A stretch of DNA of 64,000 nt from Zhongshania sp. (GTDB taxonomy: Bacteria > Pseudomonadota > Gammaproteobacteria > Pseudomonadales > Spongiibacteraceae), in assembly GCF_029212375.1 (NCBI RefSeq), contig NZ_JARGNU010000003.1, positions 62,001 to 126,000 of the forward strand, written 5' to 3'. Position 1 is the first letter of the stretch, and each line of letters begins with the position of its first letter. The translations under genes and the position numbers were made by a program. Of the stretch, positions 9,202 through 20,592 are shown piece after piece. The notes under the pieces were generated by a model. That model saw nothing but the letters and a program-made list of their open reading frames with translations. It was not told where the DNA came from and did not search any database.

Positions 9202-10974
9202 ATGGCTAATATTCGTACAATTTCTTTTGATGGTGTGATTGTTGGTGGTGGCGGTGCGGGTATGCGCGCGGCACTGCAGTTGGCGCAGTCAGGCTATAAA
9301 ACAGCAGTAATCTCTAAAGTATTCCCAACGCGTTCACACACGGTGTCTGCTCAGGGTGGTATTACCTGTGCAATTGCCAGCTCGGATCCACAGGATCAGT
9401 GGCAGTGGCATATGTATGACACCGTTAAGGGTTCTGATTACATTGGTGATCAAGAAGCCATTGAATATATGTGTCAAGTTGGTCCAGAAGCGGTTTACGA
9501 GCTGGATCACATGGGTATGCCTTTCTCGCGCACCGAAGAAGGCCGTATTTATCAGCGTCCTTTTGGTGGTCAGTCTAAGAATTTTGGTGAGGGCGGTCAG
9601 GCTGCTCGTACCTGTGCTGCTGCCGACCGTACCGGTCACGCGCTTCTGCACACTCTTTATCAGGGCAACCTGAAAAACAATACTGTGTTTTTCAACGAGT
9701 GGTACGCCACTGACTTGGTGAAAAACGAAGACGGCGAAGTCGTTGGCGTTATTGCGATTTGCATCGAAACTGGCGAAGTGGTTTACGTTAAGTCTAAGGC
9801 GACCGTATTTGCTACCGGTGGTGCTGGCCGTATTTACGCCTCTACTACCAATGCCCATATCAACACTGGCGACGGCGTTGGTATGGCTTTGCGCGCTGGC
9901 TTCCCAGTGCAAGATATTGAAATGTGGCAGTTCCACCCCACCGGTATTGCCGGCGCGGGTGTACTTGTTACTGAAGGCTGTCGTGGTGAGGGTGGTTACC
10001 TCGTCAATAAAGACGGCGAGCGTTTCATGGAGCGCTACGCGCCAAACGCCAAAGATTTGGCCGGTCGCGACGTTGTTGCCCGCTCTATGACCCTAGAAAT
10101 TCTTGAGGGTCGCGGTTGCGGTCCCAATGGCGATCACGTTTACCTAAAGTTGGATCACCTTGGTGAAGAGGTTCTTGAGAGCCGCCTGCCAGGTATCTGT
10201 GAGCTGTCTCGTACCTTTGCTCACGCCGATCCGGTAAAAGAGCCAGTGCCAGTAGTTCCTACTTGTCACTATATGATGGGTGGTATTCCCACCAATGTTA
10301 ACGGTCAAGCTTTGACGGTTGATGCAGATGGCAATGACACTGTTATTCCTGGTTTGTTTGCCTGTGGTGAAGTGGCCTGTGTATCAGTACACGGCGCTAA
10401 CCGTTTGGGCGGTAACTCACTGCTGGATCTCGTGGTGTTTGGTCGCTCTGCGGGTTTATATATCGAGAAGAGTCTGCGTGAAGGCATCGAAATGCGCGAT
10501 GCTTCCGAGGCCGATATTGAACGCGCAATGAGCCGTTTGAACAAAATCAACAACACTACCGGCGGCGAAAGTGTTTCGGCGCTGCGCACCGAGTTGCAAA
10601 CCATTATGCAGAATCACTTCGGCGTATTCCGTCGCGGTGACTTTATGCAAGAAGGCATCAAAAAGCTGGCCGAGCTGCGGGTTCGTATTGATAACGCGCA
10701 CTTGGAAGACAAGAGCAATGCCTACAATACTGCGCGTATTGAAGCCCTTGAATTACACAATTTGTTTGAAGTGGCAGAGGCTACGGCGATTGCTGCTGAA
10801 GCACGTACTGAGAGCCGCGGCGCTCACGCTCGTGAAGACTTCACTGATCGCGATGACGAAAACTGGTTGTGCCACTCTGTCTACTTCCCAGCCGACAAGC
10901 GGGTAGGTAAGCGGGCGGTTAACTTCACGCCGAAAACTCGTGAAGCGTTTGCACCAAAAATTCGTACGTACTGA
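9202..10974 (+). CDS. sdhA: Succinate dehydrogenase flavoprotein subunit
   Basis: 590 aa; '[18 protein letters not shown]', '[13 protein letters not shown]', '[19 protein letters not shown]'. Confidence 0.99.
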   Translation: MANIRTISFDGVIVGGGGAGMRAALQLAQSGYKTAVISKVFPTRSHTVSAQGGITCAIASSDPQDQWQWHMYDTVKGSDYIGDQEAIEYMCQVGPEAVYELDHMGMPFSRTEEGRIYQRPFGGQSKNFGEGGQAARTCAAADRTGHALLHTLYQGNLKNNTVFFNEWYATDLVKNEDGEVVGVIAICIETGEVVYVKSKATVFATGGAGRIYASTTNAHINTGDGVGMALRAGFPVQDIEMWQFHPTGIAGAGVLVTEGCRGEGGYLVNKDGERFMERYAPNAKDLAGRDVVARSMTLEILEGRGCGPNGDHVYLKLDHLGEEVLESRLPGICELSRTFAHADPVKEPVPVVPTCHYMMGGIPTNVNGQALTVDADGNDTVIPGLFACGEVACVSVHGANRLGGNSLLDLVVFGRSAGLYIEKSLREGIEMRDASEADIERAMSRLNKINNTTGGESVSALRTELQTIMQNHFGVFRRGDFMQEGIKKLAELRVRIDNAHLEDKSNAYNTARIEALELHNLFEVAEATAIAAEARTESRGAHAREDFTDRDDENWLCHSVYFPADKRVGKRAVNFTPKTREAFAPKIRTY

Positions 10975-10991
10975 TTCAGGGGAAAACGAAC

Positions 10992-11708
10992 ATGTTGAAA
11001 GTCAGTCTCTATCGTTACAATCCTGAAGTTGATCAGGAACCGTACATGCAAGAAGTGGAACTGGATACCGGTGGCAAAGACCTCATGGTATTGGATGTTC
11101 TTGAACTGTTAAAAGGCAGCGATCCGTCGTTGGCTTACCGCCGTTCGTGCCGTGAAGGTGTGTGTGGTTCCGACGGTATGAATATCAACGGCAAAAACGG
11201 TTTGGCCTGCGTTACGCCAATTTCCGAAGCTCTGAAAAACGGCAAAGGTGGCAATAAGCTGGTTTTGCGTCCGCTGCCAGGCTTGCCAGTTATTCGCGAC
11301 CTCGTTATCGACATGAGTCTTTTCTATAAACAGTATGAAAAGATTAAGCCTTTCTTGCTGAATGACACGCCAGCGCCAGCCATTGAGCGTCTGCAGTCAC
11401 CGGAAGAGCGCGCTAAGCTGGACGGCTTGTACGAGTGCATTCTGTGCGCGTGCTGCTCAACTGCTTGCCCATCTTTTTGGTGGAATCCAGATCGCTTTAT
11501 TGGCCCAAGCGGCTTGCTGCAGGCTTACCGCTTTTTGGCGGACAGCCGTGATACCGCAACAGAAGAGCGCTTGAGTGATCTAGATGATCCATTCAGTGTG
11601 TTCCGTTGCCATGGCATTCAGAACTGTGTGAACGTTTGTCCTAAGGGCTTGAACCCAACAAAGGCAATCGGTCATATTCGGAATATGTTGCTAAGCAGAG
11701 CAACCTAA
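10992..11708 (+). CDS. sdhB: Succinate dehydrogenase iron-sulfur subunit
   Basis: 238 aa; 'SCREGVCGSDGMNINGKNGLAC', 'CILCACCSTACPSFWWN', 'CHGIQNCVNVCPKGLNP'. Confidence 0.99.
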   Translation: MLKVSLYRYNPEVDQEPYMQEVELDTGGKDLMVLDVLELLKGSDPSLAYRRSCREGVCGSDGMNINGKNGLACVTPISEALKNGKGGNKLVLRPLPGLPVIRDLVIDMSLFYKQYEKIKPFLLNDTPAPAIERLQSPEERAKLDGLYECILCACCSTACPSFWWNPDRFIGPSGLLQAYRFLADSRDTATEERLSDLDDPFSVFRCHGIQNCVNVCPKGLNPTKAIGHIRNMLLSRAT

Positions 11709-11715
11709 GTATTCC

Positions 11716-11731
11716 CCCAGCTTCGGCTGGG
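11716..11731 (+). other. Stem-loop with TTCG tetraloop, sdhB|sucA junction
   Basis: CCCAGC-TTCG-GCTGGG immediately after the sdhB stop codon. Confidence 0.8.
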
Positions 11732-11977
11732 CTATAACACTCTGCGGAAAGTTAGTCCTCGGGCGCTGTTTACGAGCAGCGCCAGAAAAAATACAACTCG
11801 GTGCTTACCGGCACTTTACGAGCTAAAAAGCGTATTAAGAGGGAAGGAACGTTCCCTGTGGTGCGAGTCGGTTCTGCGGCGTACACTGAATGCCGCGGGG
11901 CTACACAGGATGAGAAAGGCCTTATCGGGCAATTCATCATTCGGACTGCCACTTCCCTTGTTACTAGGTGGACAGGA

Positions 11978-14812
11978 ATGCAGAAAAATTCAATGGAGCT
12001 ACTGTGGAAAAGCTCCCATATATCAGGCGGAAATGCGACTTACGTAGAAGAGTTGTATGAGGCCTTCCTCACAGATCCAAACGCCGTTTCTGACGAATGG
12101 CGCAGCTATTTTCAACAATTACCCCGCGTTAGTGAAAACACAACTCACGATATTCCCCATTCGCCGATCCGCGAACATTTTGCACAGTTAGCAAAAGCAC
12201 CAGTTCGCTACAACGGCGCAGTTAATAACGAAGTCAGCGATCACGAGCGCAAGCAAGTCCGAGTGATTCAACTGGTTAGCGCCTATCGTCAGCGCGGTCA
12301 TCAGGAAGCCCAATTAGACCCATTAGGTCTGTGGCAGCGGTCCCGCGTGCCAGATCTTGAGTTGCAATACCACCAATTAAGCGAAGCCGATTTTGATACT
12401 GTGTTTCAAACCGGTAGTCTTTACATAGGTAAAGACCAAGCGACTTTGCGCGAAATATACGACGCCTTGCGCGCCACCTACTGCCGCTCGGTTGGCCCTG
12501 AATTCATGCATATTGTCGACACGCGCGAGCGCACGTGGATTCAGCAGCGCATGGAGAGTGTTCGCTCTCAGCCCCAGTATGGTTTGGAAACTCGCACCCA
12601 TCTACTTGAGCGTTTAACCGCCGCAGAGGGCTTGGAAAAGTCGCTGGGTTCAAAATACCCAGGTACTAAGCGCTTTGGTTTGGAGGGCGGCGAAAGCCTG
12701 ATTCCAATGATGGACGCGATGATTCAGCGCGCCGGCGCTTATGGCGCCAAAGAGATGGTTATTGGTATGGCCCACCGTGGCCGCCTTAACCTCTTAGTGA
12801 ATATCTTGGGTAAAAACCCAGCAGAATTGTTTGATGAATTTGAAGGCAAGGTTAAATACCAAGGCTCTGCCGACGTTAAATACCACCAGGGTTTTTCGTC
12901 GAATGTGATGACCCCAGGTGGTGAGGTGCATTTGGCACTGGCCTTTAACCCGTCTCACTTGGAAATTGTTTCGCCAGTGGTAGAGGGTTCGGTGCGAGCG
13001 CGTCAAGACCGACGTAAAGATCCTATTGGCGACAAGGTAGTGCCAATTGTACTGCACGGTGATGCGGCTTTTGCCGGTCAGGGTGTGGTTATGGAAACCT
13101 TCCAGATGTCGCAAACCCGCGCCTATAAAACTGGCGGCACGGTGCACATTGTTATTAACAACCAAGTTGGTTTTACCACCAGCCTGCAAGAAGATGCGCG
13201 CTCTACGGAATACTGTACTGATGTTGCAAAAATGGTACAGGCGCCAATCTTCCACGTGAATGCCGATGATCCAGAAGCGGTGCTGTTTGTCAGCCAAATG
13301 GCTGCTGACTATCGCCAAGAGTTCAAGAAAGACGTTGTTGTCGATCTGATTTGCTATCGCCGTCGTGGTCATAACGAAGCGGATGAGCCATCCGGCACGC
13401 AGCCCTTGATGTACAGCAAAATTAACAAGCAGAAAACCACACGCGAACTTTACGTGAATAAATTGCTTGAAGAGGGCGCTATCGATCAGGCTCTTGCAGA
13501 CAAAATGGCTGATGATTACCGTCAGGCGCTAGACAACGGTGAACACGTTGCTAAGAGTCTGGTGTTACAGCCTAACTCTGGACTGTTTGTTGATTGGACC
13601 CCTTATCTTGGTCACGCTTGGGATGTCGCCGGCGATACCACCATTGATAGCAAGGTTTTAAAAGAGGTTTCAGATGCAGTGAACGCGGTGCCTGAGGGTG
13701 TTGTGGTTCAGCGTCAAGTAGCAAAAATATACGAAGATCGCCGTAAAATGGCCGCGGGTGCAATGCCGATCAACTGGGGCTTTGCTGAAGTCGTAGCGTA
13801 TGGTTCACTCTTAAAACAAGGGCATAAGGTTCGCTTGACGGGCCAAGACGTTGGTCGTGGCACCTTCTCTCACCGCCACGCGGTATTGCACAGCCAAAGT
13901 GATGGTCGTCGCTATGTTCCATTGCAGAACATGAGTGAAGATCAGCCAAGCTTTGATATTTTTGACTCCTTGCTGTCAGAAGAAGCGGTATTGGCCTTCG
14001 AGTATGGTTATTCCACTACGCAGCCAGATGCATTGGTTATTTGGGAGGCGCAGTTTGGTGACTTCGCCAACGGTGCTCAAGTTGTGGTTGACCAATTTAT
14101 TAGTAGTGGCGAGTTGAAGTGGGGCCGCTTATGCGGTTTGACGATGCTCTTGCCACACGGTTATGAAGGTCAGGGCCCCGAGCATTCATCTGCGCGTTTG
14201 GAGCGTTTCCTGCAATTGTGTGCAGAGCACAATATTCAGGTGTGCATACCGTCAACCCCCGCGCAGGTTTTCCATATGCTGCGCCGCCAAGCAATTCGTC
14301 CGCTACGGCGGCCGCTGGTGGTTATGTCGCCGAAGAGTTTGTTGCGTCACAAAGAGGCGGTGTCGACCCTTGAAGAATTGACTACCGGTCATTTCCAAAA
14401 CGTGATTGATGAAACCGATGACATCGATAAGTCTAAGGTTACGCGGATGATAGTGTGCAGCGGAAAGGTCTACTACGATCTGCGCGCCGCCCGCCGTGAA
14501 CACGGTAAAGACTCGATTGCTATTGTGCGTTTAGAGCAGGTTTATCCCTTCCCGTACGATGATTTACGCAATGCGATTGCCCAGTATCCCAATCTGAAAA
14601 AAGTCGTTTGGTGTCAGGAAGAACCTCGCAACCAAGGTGCGTGGTATAACAGCCGGCACCGTATGGCGCGGGTTATTCGCAGCTTTAAGCCTGAGAAAAA
14701 TCTGCTGTTGGGTTATGTAGGCCGTGAACCTTCAGCATCGCCAGCTGCGGGTTATATGGCGTTGCACTTGGCACAGCAAGAGAAATTTATCACGCAGGCC
14801 CTTAAGCTTTAA
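11978..14812 (+). CDS. sucA: 2-oxoglutarate dehydrogenase E1 component (ORF track extends upstream to 11801)
   Basis: Start at ATG 11978 (MQKNSMELLWKSSHISGGNATYVEELYEAFL) preceded by an AGGTGGACAGGA RBS; 'MAHRGRLNLLVNILGK', 'FNPSHLEIVSPVVEGSVRARQD'. Confidence 0.97.
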   Translation: MQKNSMELLWKSSHISGGNATYVEELYEAFLTDPNAVSDEWRSYFQQLPRVSENTTHDIPHSPIREHFAQLAKAPVRYNGAVNNEVSDHERKQVRVIQLVSAYRQRGHQEAQLDPLGLWQRSRVPDLELQYHQLSEADFDTVFQTGSLYIGKDQATLREIYDALRATYCRSVGPEFMHIVDTRERTWIQQRMESVRSQPQYGLETRTHLLERLTAAEGLEKSLGSKYPGTKRFGLEGGESLIPMMDAMIQRAGAYGAKEMVIGMAHRGRLNLLVNILGKNPAELFDEFEGKVKYQGSADVKYHQGFSSNVMTPGGEVHLALAFNPSHLEIVSPVVEGSVRARQDRRKDPIGDKVVPIVLHGDAAFAGQGVVMETFQMSQTRAYKTGGTVHIVINNQVGFTTSLQEDARSTEYCTDVAKMVQAPIFHVNADDPEAVLFVSQMAADYRQEFKKDVVVDLICYRRRGHNEADEPSGTQPLMYSKINKQKTTRELYVNKLLEEGAIDQALADKMADDYRQALDNGEHVAKSLVLQPNSGLFVDWTPYLGHAWDVAGDTTIDSKVLKEVSDAVNAVPEGVVVQRQVAKIYEDRRKMAAGAMPINWGFAEVVAYGSLLKQGHKVRLTGQDVGRGTFSHRHAVLHSQSDGRRYVPLQNMSEDQPSFDIFDSLLSEEAVLAFEYGYSTTQPDALVIWEAQFGDFANGAQVVVDQFISSGELKWGRLCGLTMLLPHGYEGQGPEHSSARLERFLQLCAEHNIQVCIPSTPAQVFHMLRRQAIRPLRRPLVVMSPKSLLRHKEAVSTLEELTTGHFQNVIDETDDIDKSKVTRMIVCSGKVYYDLRAARREHGKDSIAIVRLEQVYPFPYDDLRNAIAQYPNLKKVVWCQEEPRNQGAWYNSRHRMARVIRSFKPEKNLLLGYVGREPSASPAAGYMALHLAQQEKFITQALKL

Positions 14813-14817
14813 GGGCC
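14797..14817 (+). other. Stem-loop spanning the sucA stop codon
   Basis: GGCCCTTAA-gct-TTAAGGGCC; the TAA stop at 14810-14812 lies in the right arm. Confidence 0.75.
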
Positions 14818-14869
14818 GTAACCTTATACAGACTGTCTCGTACAGCGATATTAATTGACAGGAATAATG

Positions 14870-16057
14870 ATGAGCATTGAAATAAAAGCGCCGACCTTTC
14901 CAGAATCCGTCGCCGATGGTTCTATCGCAACATGGCATAAGCAAGTTGGTGAAGCGGTAAAACGTGATGAGCCGCTGGTAGACATCGAAACAGACAAAGT
15001 GGTGCTTGAGGTTGTTGCACCCGCTGACGGCGTACTCAAAGAAATTTTAAAGCCTGAAGGCGAGACCGTGCTGAGTGATGAAGTGGTTGCGGTTTTTGAG
15101 GAGGGCGCTGCTGCAGCGCCTAGCGCAGCACCCGCGGCAGCTGCTGCCGAGCCGGCAGCAGCAAGCCAAGAGCTAAAAGTTAGCCCCGCTGCTCGCAAAA
15201 TGCTCGAAGAAAAAGGCATAGATGCCAGCGCAGTTACTGGCACCGGCAAAGGCGGCGTAATTACCAAAGAAGATGTTGCCAACTTTAAACCTGCAGCGCC
15301 TGTCGCGGCGCCAGCGGTTAAGCCTGCTGCCGTTGTTGATGTGCCGGCTGGCGAGCGTGTTGAAAAACGCGTGCCGATGACCCGTTTACGCAAGCGTATT
15401 GCCGAGCGTTTGTTGGAAGCTACCCACACTACCGCCATGCTGACGACCTTTAACGAGGTTAATATGAAGCCGGTAATGGACTTGCGCAGTCAGTATAAAG
15501 ACCTGTTTGAAAAGTCACATAACGGCACGCGTCTAGGTTTTATGGGCTTCTTTGTTAAAGCAGCCTGCGAAGCATTGAAGCGCTTCCCAGAAGTGAACGC
15601 GTCCATTGACGGCGATGACGTTGTTTACCACGGTTATCAAGACGTTGGTGTAGCCGTTTCTACCGAGAAAGGCTTGGTTGTTCCAGTGTTGCGCGACGCT
15701 GAAAATATGAGCATGGCCCGAATCGAAGAAAAGATTCGTGAATACGGTCTGCGTGCTAAAGACGGCAAACTCAGCATGGAAGACATGACTGGCGGTACCT
15801 TTACAATCACCAACGGTGGTGTGTTTGGTTCGCTATTGTCTACGCCCATTTTGAACCCGCCGCAAACCGCTATTTTGGGTATGCACAAAATCCAAGATCG
15901 GCCAATGGCGGTGAATGGCGAAGTCGTTATTTTACCGATGATGTACTTGGCGCTGTCCTACGATCATCGTTTGGTTGACGGTAAAGACGCGGTGAAATTC
16001 TTGGTGGCGATCAAAGATTTAATCGAAGACCCGGCTCGAATTTTGCTCGAAGTGTAA
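14870..16057 (+). CDS. sucB: 2-oxoglutarate dehydrogenase E2 (dihydrolipoyl succinyltransferase)
   Basis: Lipoyl domain '[16 protein letters not shown]', Ala/Pro linker, peripheral-subunit-binding domain, catalytic '[16 protein letters not shown]'. Single lipoyl domain. Confidence 0.98.
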   Translation: MSIEIKAPTFPESVADGSIATWHKQVGEAVKRDEPLVDIETDKVVLEVVAPADGVLKEILKPEGETVLSDEVVAVFEEGAAAAPSAAPAAAAAEPAAASQELKVSPAARKMLEEKGIDASAVTGTGKGGVITKEDVANFKPAAPVAAPAVKPAAVVDVPAGERVEKRVPMTRLRKRIAERLLEATHTTAMLTTFNEVNMKPVMDLRSQYKDLFEKSHNGTRLGFMGFFVKAACEALKRFPEVNASIDGDDVVYHGYQDVGVAVSTEKGLVVPVLRDAENMSMARIEEKIREYGLRAKDGKLSMEDMTGGTFTITNGGVFGSLLSTPILNPPQTAILGMHKIQDRPMAVNGEVVILPMMYLALSYDHRLVDGKDAVKFLVAIKDLIEDPARILLEV

Positions 16058-16146
16058 GGTTTAAGTAAAAGCGAATATACCGATGTCAGTGTAAATGCCA
16101 TTTAGGCGGTTTGAATTGCTTGTATAGTTCATCCGCCTTGTAATTC

Positions 16147-17643
<1,497 letters not shown>

Positions 17644-17656
17644 ATTTGCGGTAGTG

Positions 17657-17692
17657 CGCGAAATTCGGGAAAATACGCATCCCGAATTCGCG
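17657..17692 (+). other. Stem-loop in the lpd|sucC intergenic region
   Basis: CGCGAA(A)TTCGGGA ... TCCCGAATTCGCG, 13 bp with one bulged A. Confidence 0.85.
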
Positions 17693-17783
17693 TTGTTATT
17701 GCAATGTGCAGAGGGAGCGGGCCAAGTCACTGACAGGATCTAACTCGCTTAACACTTCCACAGACCGAGATGGTAATTCCAAC

Positions 17784-18950
17784 ATGAACCTTCACGAGTA
17801 CCAGGGCAAACAGTTGTTTGCTGAATACGGGCTACCTGTTTCTATAGGTTACGCCTGTGATACCCCGGAAGAAGCTGCAGCAGCGGCTGATAAAATTGGC
17901 GGTGATAAATGGGTTGTTAAAGCCCAGGTTCACGCCGGTGGCCGAGGCAAAGCTGGCGGCGTTAAGCTGGTTAGCAGCAAAGAAGAGATCGCGGCATTTG
18001 CTGAAAAGTGGCTGGGCAAAAACCTAGTAACCTATCAGACCGATGAGCATGGTCAGCCAGTGTCTAAAATCCTAGTTGAATCTTGCACTGATATCGATCA
18101 AGAATTGTACTTAGGTGCAGTAGTAGACCGTTCATCACGTCGTATCGTTTTCATGGCATCTACCGAAGGTGGTGTTGAAATCGAGAAAGTTGCTGAAGAG
18201 ACTCCAGAAAAGATTCTTAAAGCAATTATCGATCCGATGACTGGTGCGCAGCCTTACCAAGGGCGTGAATTGGCTTTCCAGTTGGGTTTAAACCCAACTC
18301 AGGTTAAACAGTTTGTTAAGATCTTCTTGGGCTTGGCGCAATTATTCCAAGACAAAGATTTAGCCCTGATGGAAATCAACCCATTGGTTATCACCAGCGA
18401 AGGCAATCTGCACTGCTTGGATGCCAAGTTGGTTGTTGATGGCAACGCTATGTACCGTCACCCTGAGCTGAAGGCAATGCATGATCCTTCTCAGGAAGAC
18501 GAGCGCGAAGCGCGTGCGGCAGAGTGGGATCTTAACTATGTTGCCCTTACTGGTAACATCGGTTGCATGGTAAACGGCGCTGGTCTGGCCATGGGTACCA
18601 TGGATATCGTTTCTCTGCACGGCGGTTTCCCTGCTAACTTCCTTGACGTTGGTGGTGGTGCAACTAAAGAACGTGTTACTGAAGCTTTCAAAATTATCCT
18701 CGAAGACACCAATGTTAAAGCGGTATTGGTTAACATCTTTGGCGGTATCGTACGCTGCGACCTGATTGCCGAAGGTATTATTGGTGCAGTGAAAGAAGTG
18801 GGCGTTACCGTACCGGTTGTGGTTCGCTTAGAAGGTAACAATGCAGAGCTGGGTTCTAAACTGCTGTCTGATTCTGGCCTCGATATCATCGCGGCAACCA
18901 GTCTAACTGACGCGGCTGAGCAAGCTGTTAAAGCAGCAGGGGGCAAATAA
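17784..18950 (+). CDS. sucC: Succinyl-CoA synthetase beta subunit (ORF track extends upstream to 17706)
   Basis: [20 protein letters not shown] start; ATP-grasp '[19 protein letters not shown]', '[18 protein letters not shown]'. Confidence 0.98.
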   Translation: MNLHEYQGKQLFAEYGLPVSIGYACDTPEEAAAAADKIGGDKWVVKAQVHAGGRGKAGGVKLVSSKEEIAAFAEKWLGKNLVTYQTDEHGQPVSKILVESCTDIDQELYLGAVVDRSSRRIVFMASTEGGVEIEKVAEETPEKILKAIIDPMTGAQPYQGRELAFQLGLNPTQVKQFVKIFLGLAQLFQDKDLALMEINPLVITSEGNLHCLDAKLVVDGNAMYRHPELKAMHDPSQEDEREARAAEWDLNYVALTGNIGCMVNGAGLAMGTMDIVSLHGGFPANFLDVGGGATKERVTEAFKIILEDTNVKAVLVNIFGGIVRCDLIAEGIIGAVKEVGVTVPVVVRLEGNNAELGSKLLSDSGLDIIAATSLTDAAEQAVKAAGGK

Positions 18951-19822
18951 TGTCTATTCTTATCGACAAAAACACCAAGGTAATCTGTCAAGGTTTCACT
19001 GGCGGTCAGGGCACGTTCCACTCTGAGCAAGCAATTGCTTATGGCACGCAGATGGTTGGCGGTGTAACGCCAGGTAAAGGCGGCACTGAGCACCTTGGTC
19101 TGCCCGTGTTTAACACAGTTAAAGAAGCTGTTGACGCAACTGGCGCAGACGCATCAGTAATTTACGTACCTGCTGCTTTCTGTAAGGATTCTATCCTTGA
19201 AGCAGCTAATTCAGGCATCAAGCTGATTGTATGTATTACTGAGCACATCCCAGTAATGGATATGCTTGAGTGTAAAGTGAAGTGTGACGAAATGGGCGTT
19301 CGCCTGATCGGACCTAACTGCCCAGGTGTTATCACCCCAGGTCAGTGCAAGATCGGTATTATGCCTGGTCACATTCATTTGCCAGGTAAAGTCGGTATTG
19401 TTTCGCGTTCAGGTACCCTGACGTACGAAGCAGTTAAGCAGACTACTGACTATGGCTTTGGCCAGTCTACCTGTGTTGGTATCGGTGGTGATCCGATTCC
19501 TGGCTCTAACTTCATTGATATTCTCGCCTTATTCGAGAAAGATCCTGCGACCGAAGCGATTGTTATGATCGGTGAGATTGGCGGTTCTGCTGAAGAAGAA
19601 GCGGCTGCATATATTAAAGCTCACGTAACCAAGCCTGTTGTGTCTTACATTGCCGGTGTTACTGCACCTGCTGGTAAGCGCATGGGTCACGCTGGCGCCA
19701 TTATTTCTGGTGGTAAAGGTACTGCAGACGAGAAGTTTGCGGCACTAGAAGATGCTGGTGTTAAAACTGTTCGCTCGCTTGCGGACATCGGCAAAGCACT
19801 GAAAGAAATTACCGGCTGGTAA
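18950..19822 (+). CDS. sucD: Succinyl-CoA synthetase alpha subunit
   Basis: '[20 protein letters not shown]', '[20 protein letters not shown]', '[18 protein letters not shown]'. Confidence 0.98.
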   Translation: MSILIDKNTKVICQGFTGGQGTFHSEQAIAYGTQMVGGVTPGKGGTEHLGLPVFNTVKEAVDATGADASVIYVPAAFCKDSILEAANSGIKLIVCITEHIPVMDMLECKVKCDEMGVRLIGPNCPGVITPGQCKIGIMPGHIHLPGKVGIVSRSGTLTYEAVKQTTDYGFGQSTCVGIGGDPIPGSNFIDILALFEKDPATEAIVMIGEIGGSAEEEAAAYIKAHVTKPVVSYIAGVTAPAGKRMGHAGAIISGGKGTADEKFAALEDAGVKTVRSLADIGKALKEITGW

Positions 19823-19841
19823 GTTCGGCATGCTTTGTTAG

Positions 19842-19866
19842 AAAAGGCGGCTTCGGCCGCCTTTTT
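19842..19866 (+). terminator. Intrinsic terminator of the sdh-suc operon
   Basis: AAAAGGCGGC-TTCG-GCCGCCTTTTT. Confidence 0.92.
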
Positions 19867-19973
19867 GCATTCTGGCAACTCACTTTGGGTGATGTCTTTT
19901 GTACGGAGAGATGCTTCTTGTTTAAAGGTGTGAATCATGGCTCACTTGTTTGCGTTGAAGGTAGGTAAACAGC

Positions 19974-20573
19974 ATGGCATATCGTGAGACGGATTTAGTG
20001 AGGCAGCGCAAAGTGGCGCAAAAATCCGGTTTGCTGCACACCGCCGAAGCTTTGGTACGGGAGGGCGGCTTCGCTGCACTCACCATTCAAGCGGTAGCGG
20101 AAGGCGCGGGCATTGGTGTGGGCACGGTTTACCGCTATTTCAGCGGTAAGGATGAGCTGGCGACGGAGGTGTTTAAACGCGCGACAAGTCGCGAAGTCAG
20201 TGCCGTGCGCGAGGCGCTGAACGGCGGTGGCGGTCCCGCTGCGTGTTTGGCCACGGCCGTGGAAGTTTTTGCGGTGCGTGCGTTTGCGGCGCCTAAACTA
20301 GCCTGGGCGCTCATAGCTGAGCCGGTCGACCCAGCGGTAGATATAGCTAGATTACAGTATCGAAAAACCTATACCGCGCTGTTCGAAACAGTGGTTCAGA
20401 ATGGAATAGTAAGTGGCGAGTTTGCTCCGCAGAGTGCGGCGCTTTCGGCCGCGGCCTTGGTTGGCGCAATGGCAGAAAGCTTACTAGGGCCTCTTGATAG
20501 CCCAGTCTGCGATGCGGATACGATTGCCGCGTTGCGATTATTTTGTCTGCGTGCCGTTGGAGCGCGATGTTGA
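19974..20573 (+). CDS. TetR/AcrR family transcriptional regulator
   Basis: 199 aa; HTH 'FAALTIQAVAEGAGIGVGTVYRYFSGKDELATEVF'. Confidence 0.92.
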   Translation: MAYRETDLVRQRKVAQKSGLLHTAEALVREGGFAALTIQAVAEGAGIGVGTVYRYFSGKDELATEVFKRATSREVSAVREALNGGGGPAACLATAVEVFAVRAFAAPKLAWALIAEPVDPAVDIARLQYRKTYTALFETVVQNGIVSGEFAPQSAALSAAALVGAMAESLLGPLDSPVCDADTIAALRLFCLRAVGARC

Positions 20574-20592
20574 TTTTATAGAGGAATACATA

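Noticed and set aside
9334-9936. 200 aa minus-strand ORF inside sdhA
   Set aside because: Antisense to strongly conserved sdhA codons; no recognisable domain or RBS. Codon-bias artefact.
11801-11977. N-terminal extension of sucA in the ORF track
   Set aside because: Conserved E1 sequence starts at ATG 11978 with a good RBS; the extension covers hairpin-rich leader.
12794-13372. 192 aa minus-strand ORF inside sucA
   Set aside because: Antisense to conserved sucA; no domain similarity.
15100-15180. GCAGC-rich repeat tract in sucB
   Set aside because: Encodes the normal Ala/Pro flexible linker of the E2 component.
14851-15438. 195 aa minus-strand ORF opposite sucB
   Set aside because: Ser/Ala/Gly-rich artefact of the lipoyl-linker repeats on the other strand.
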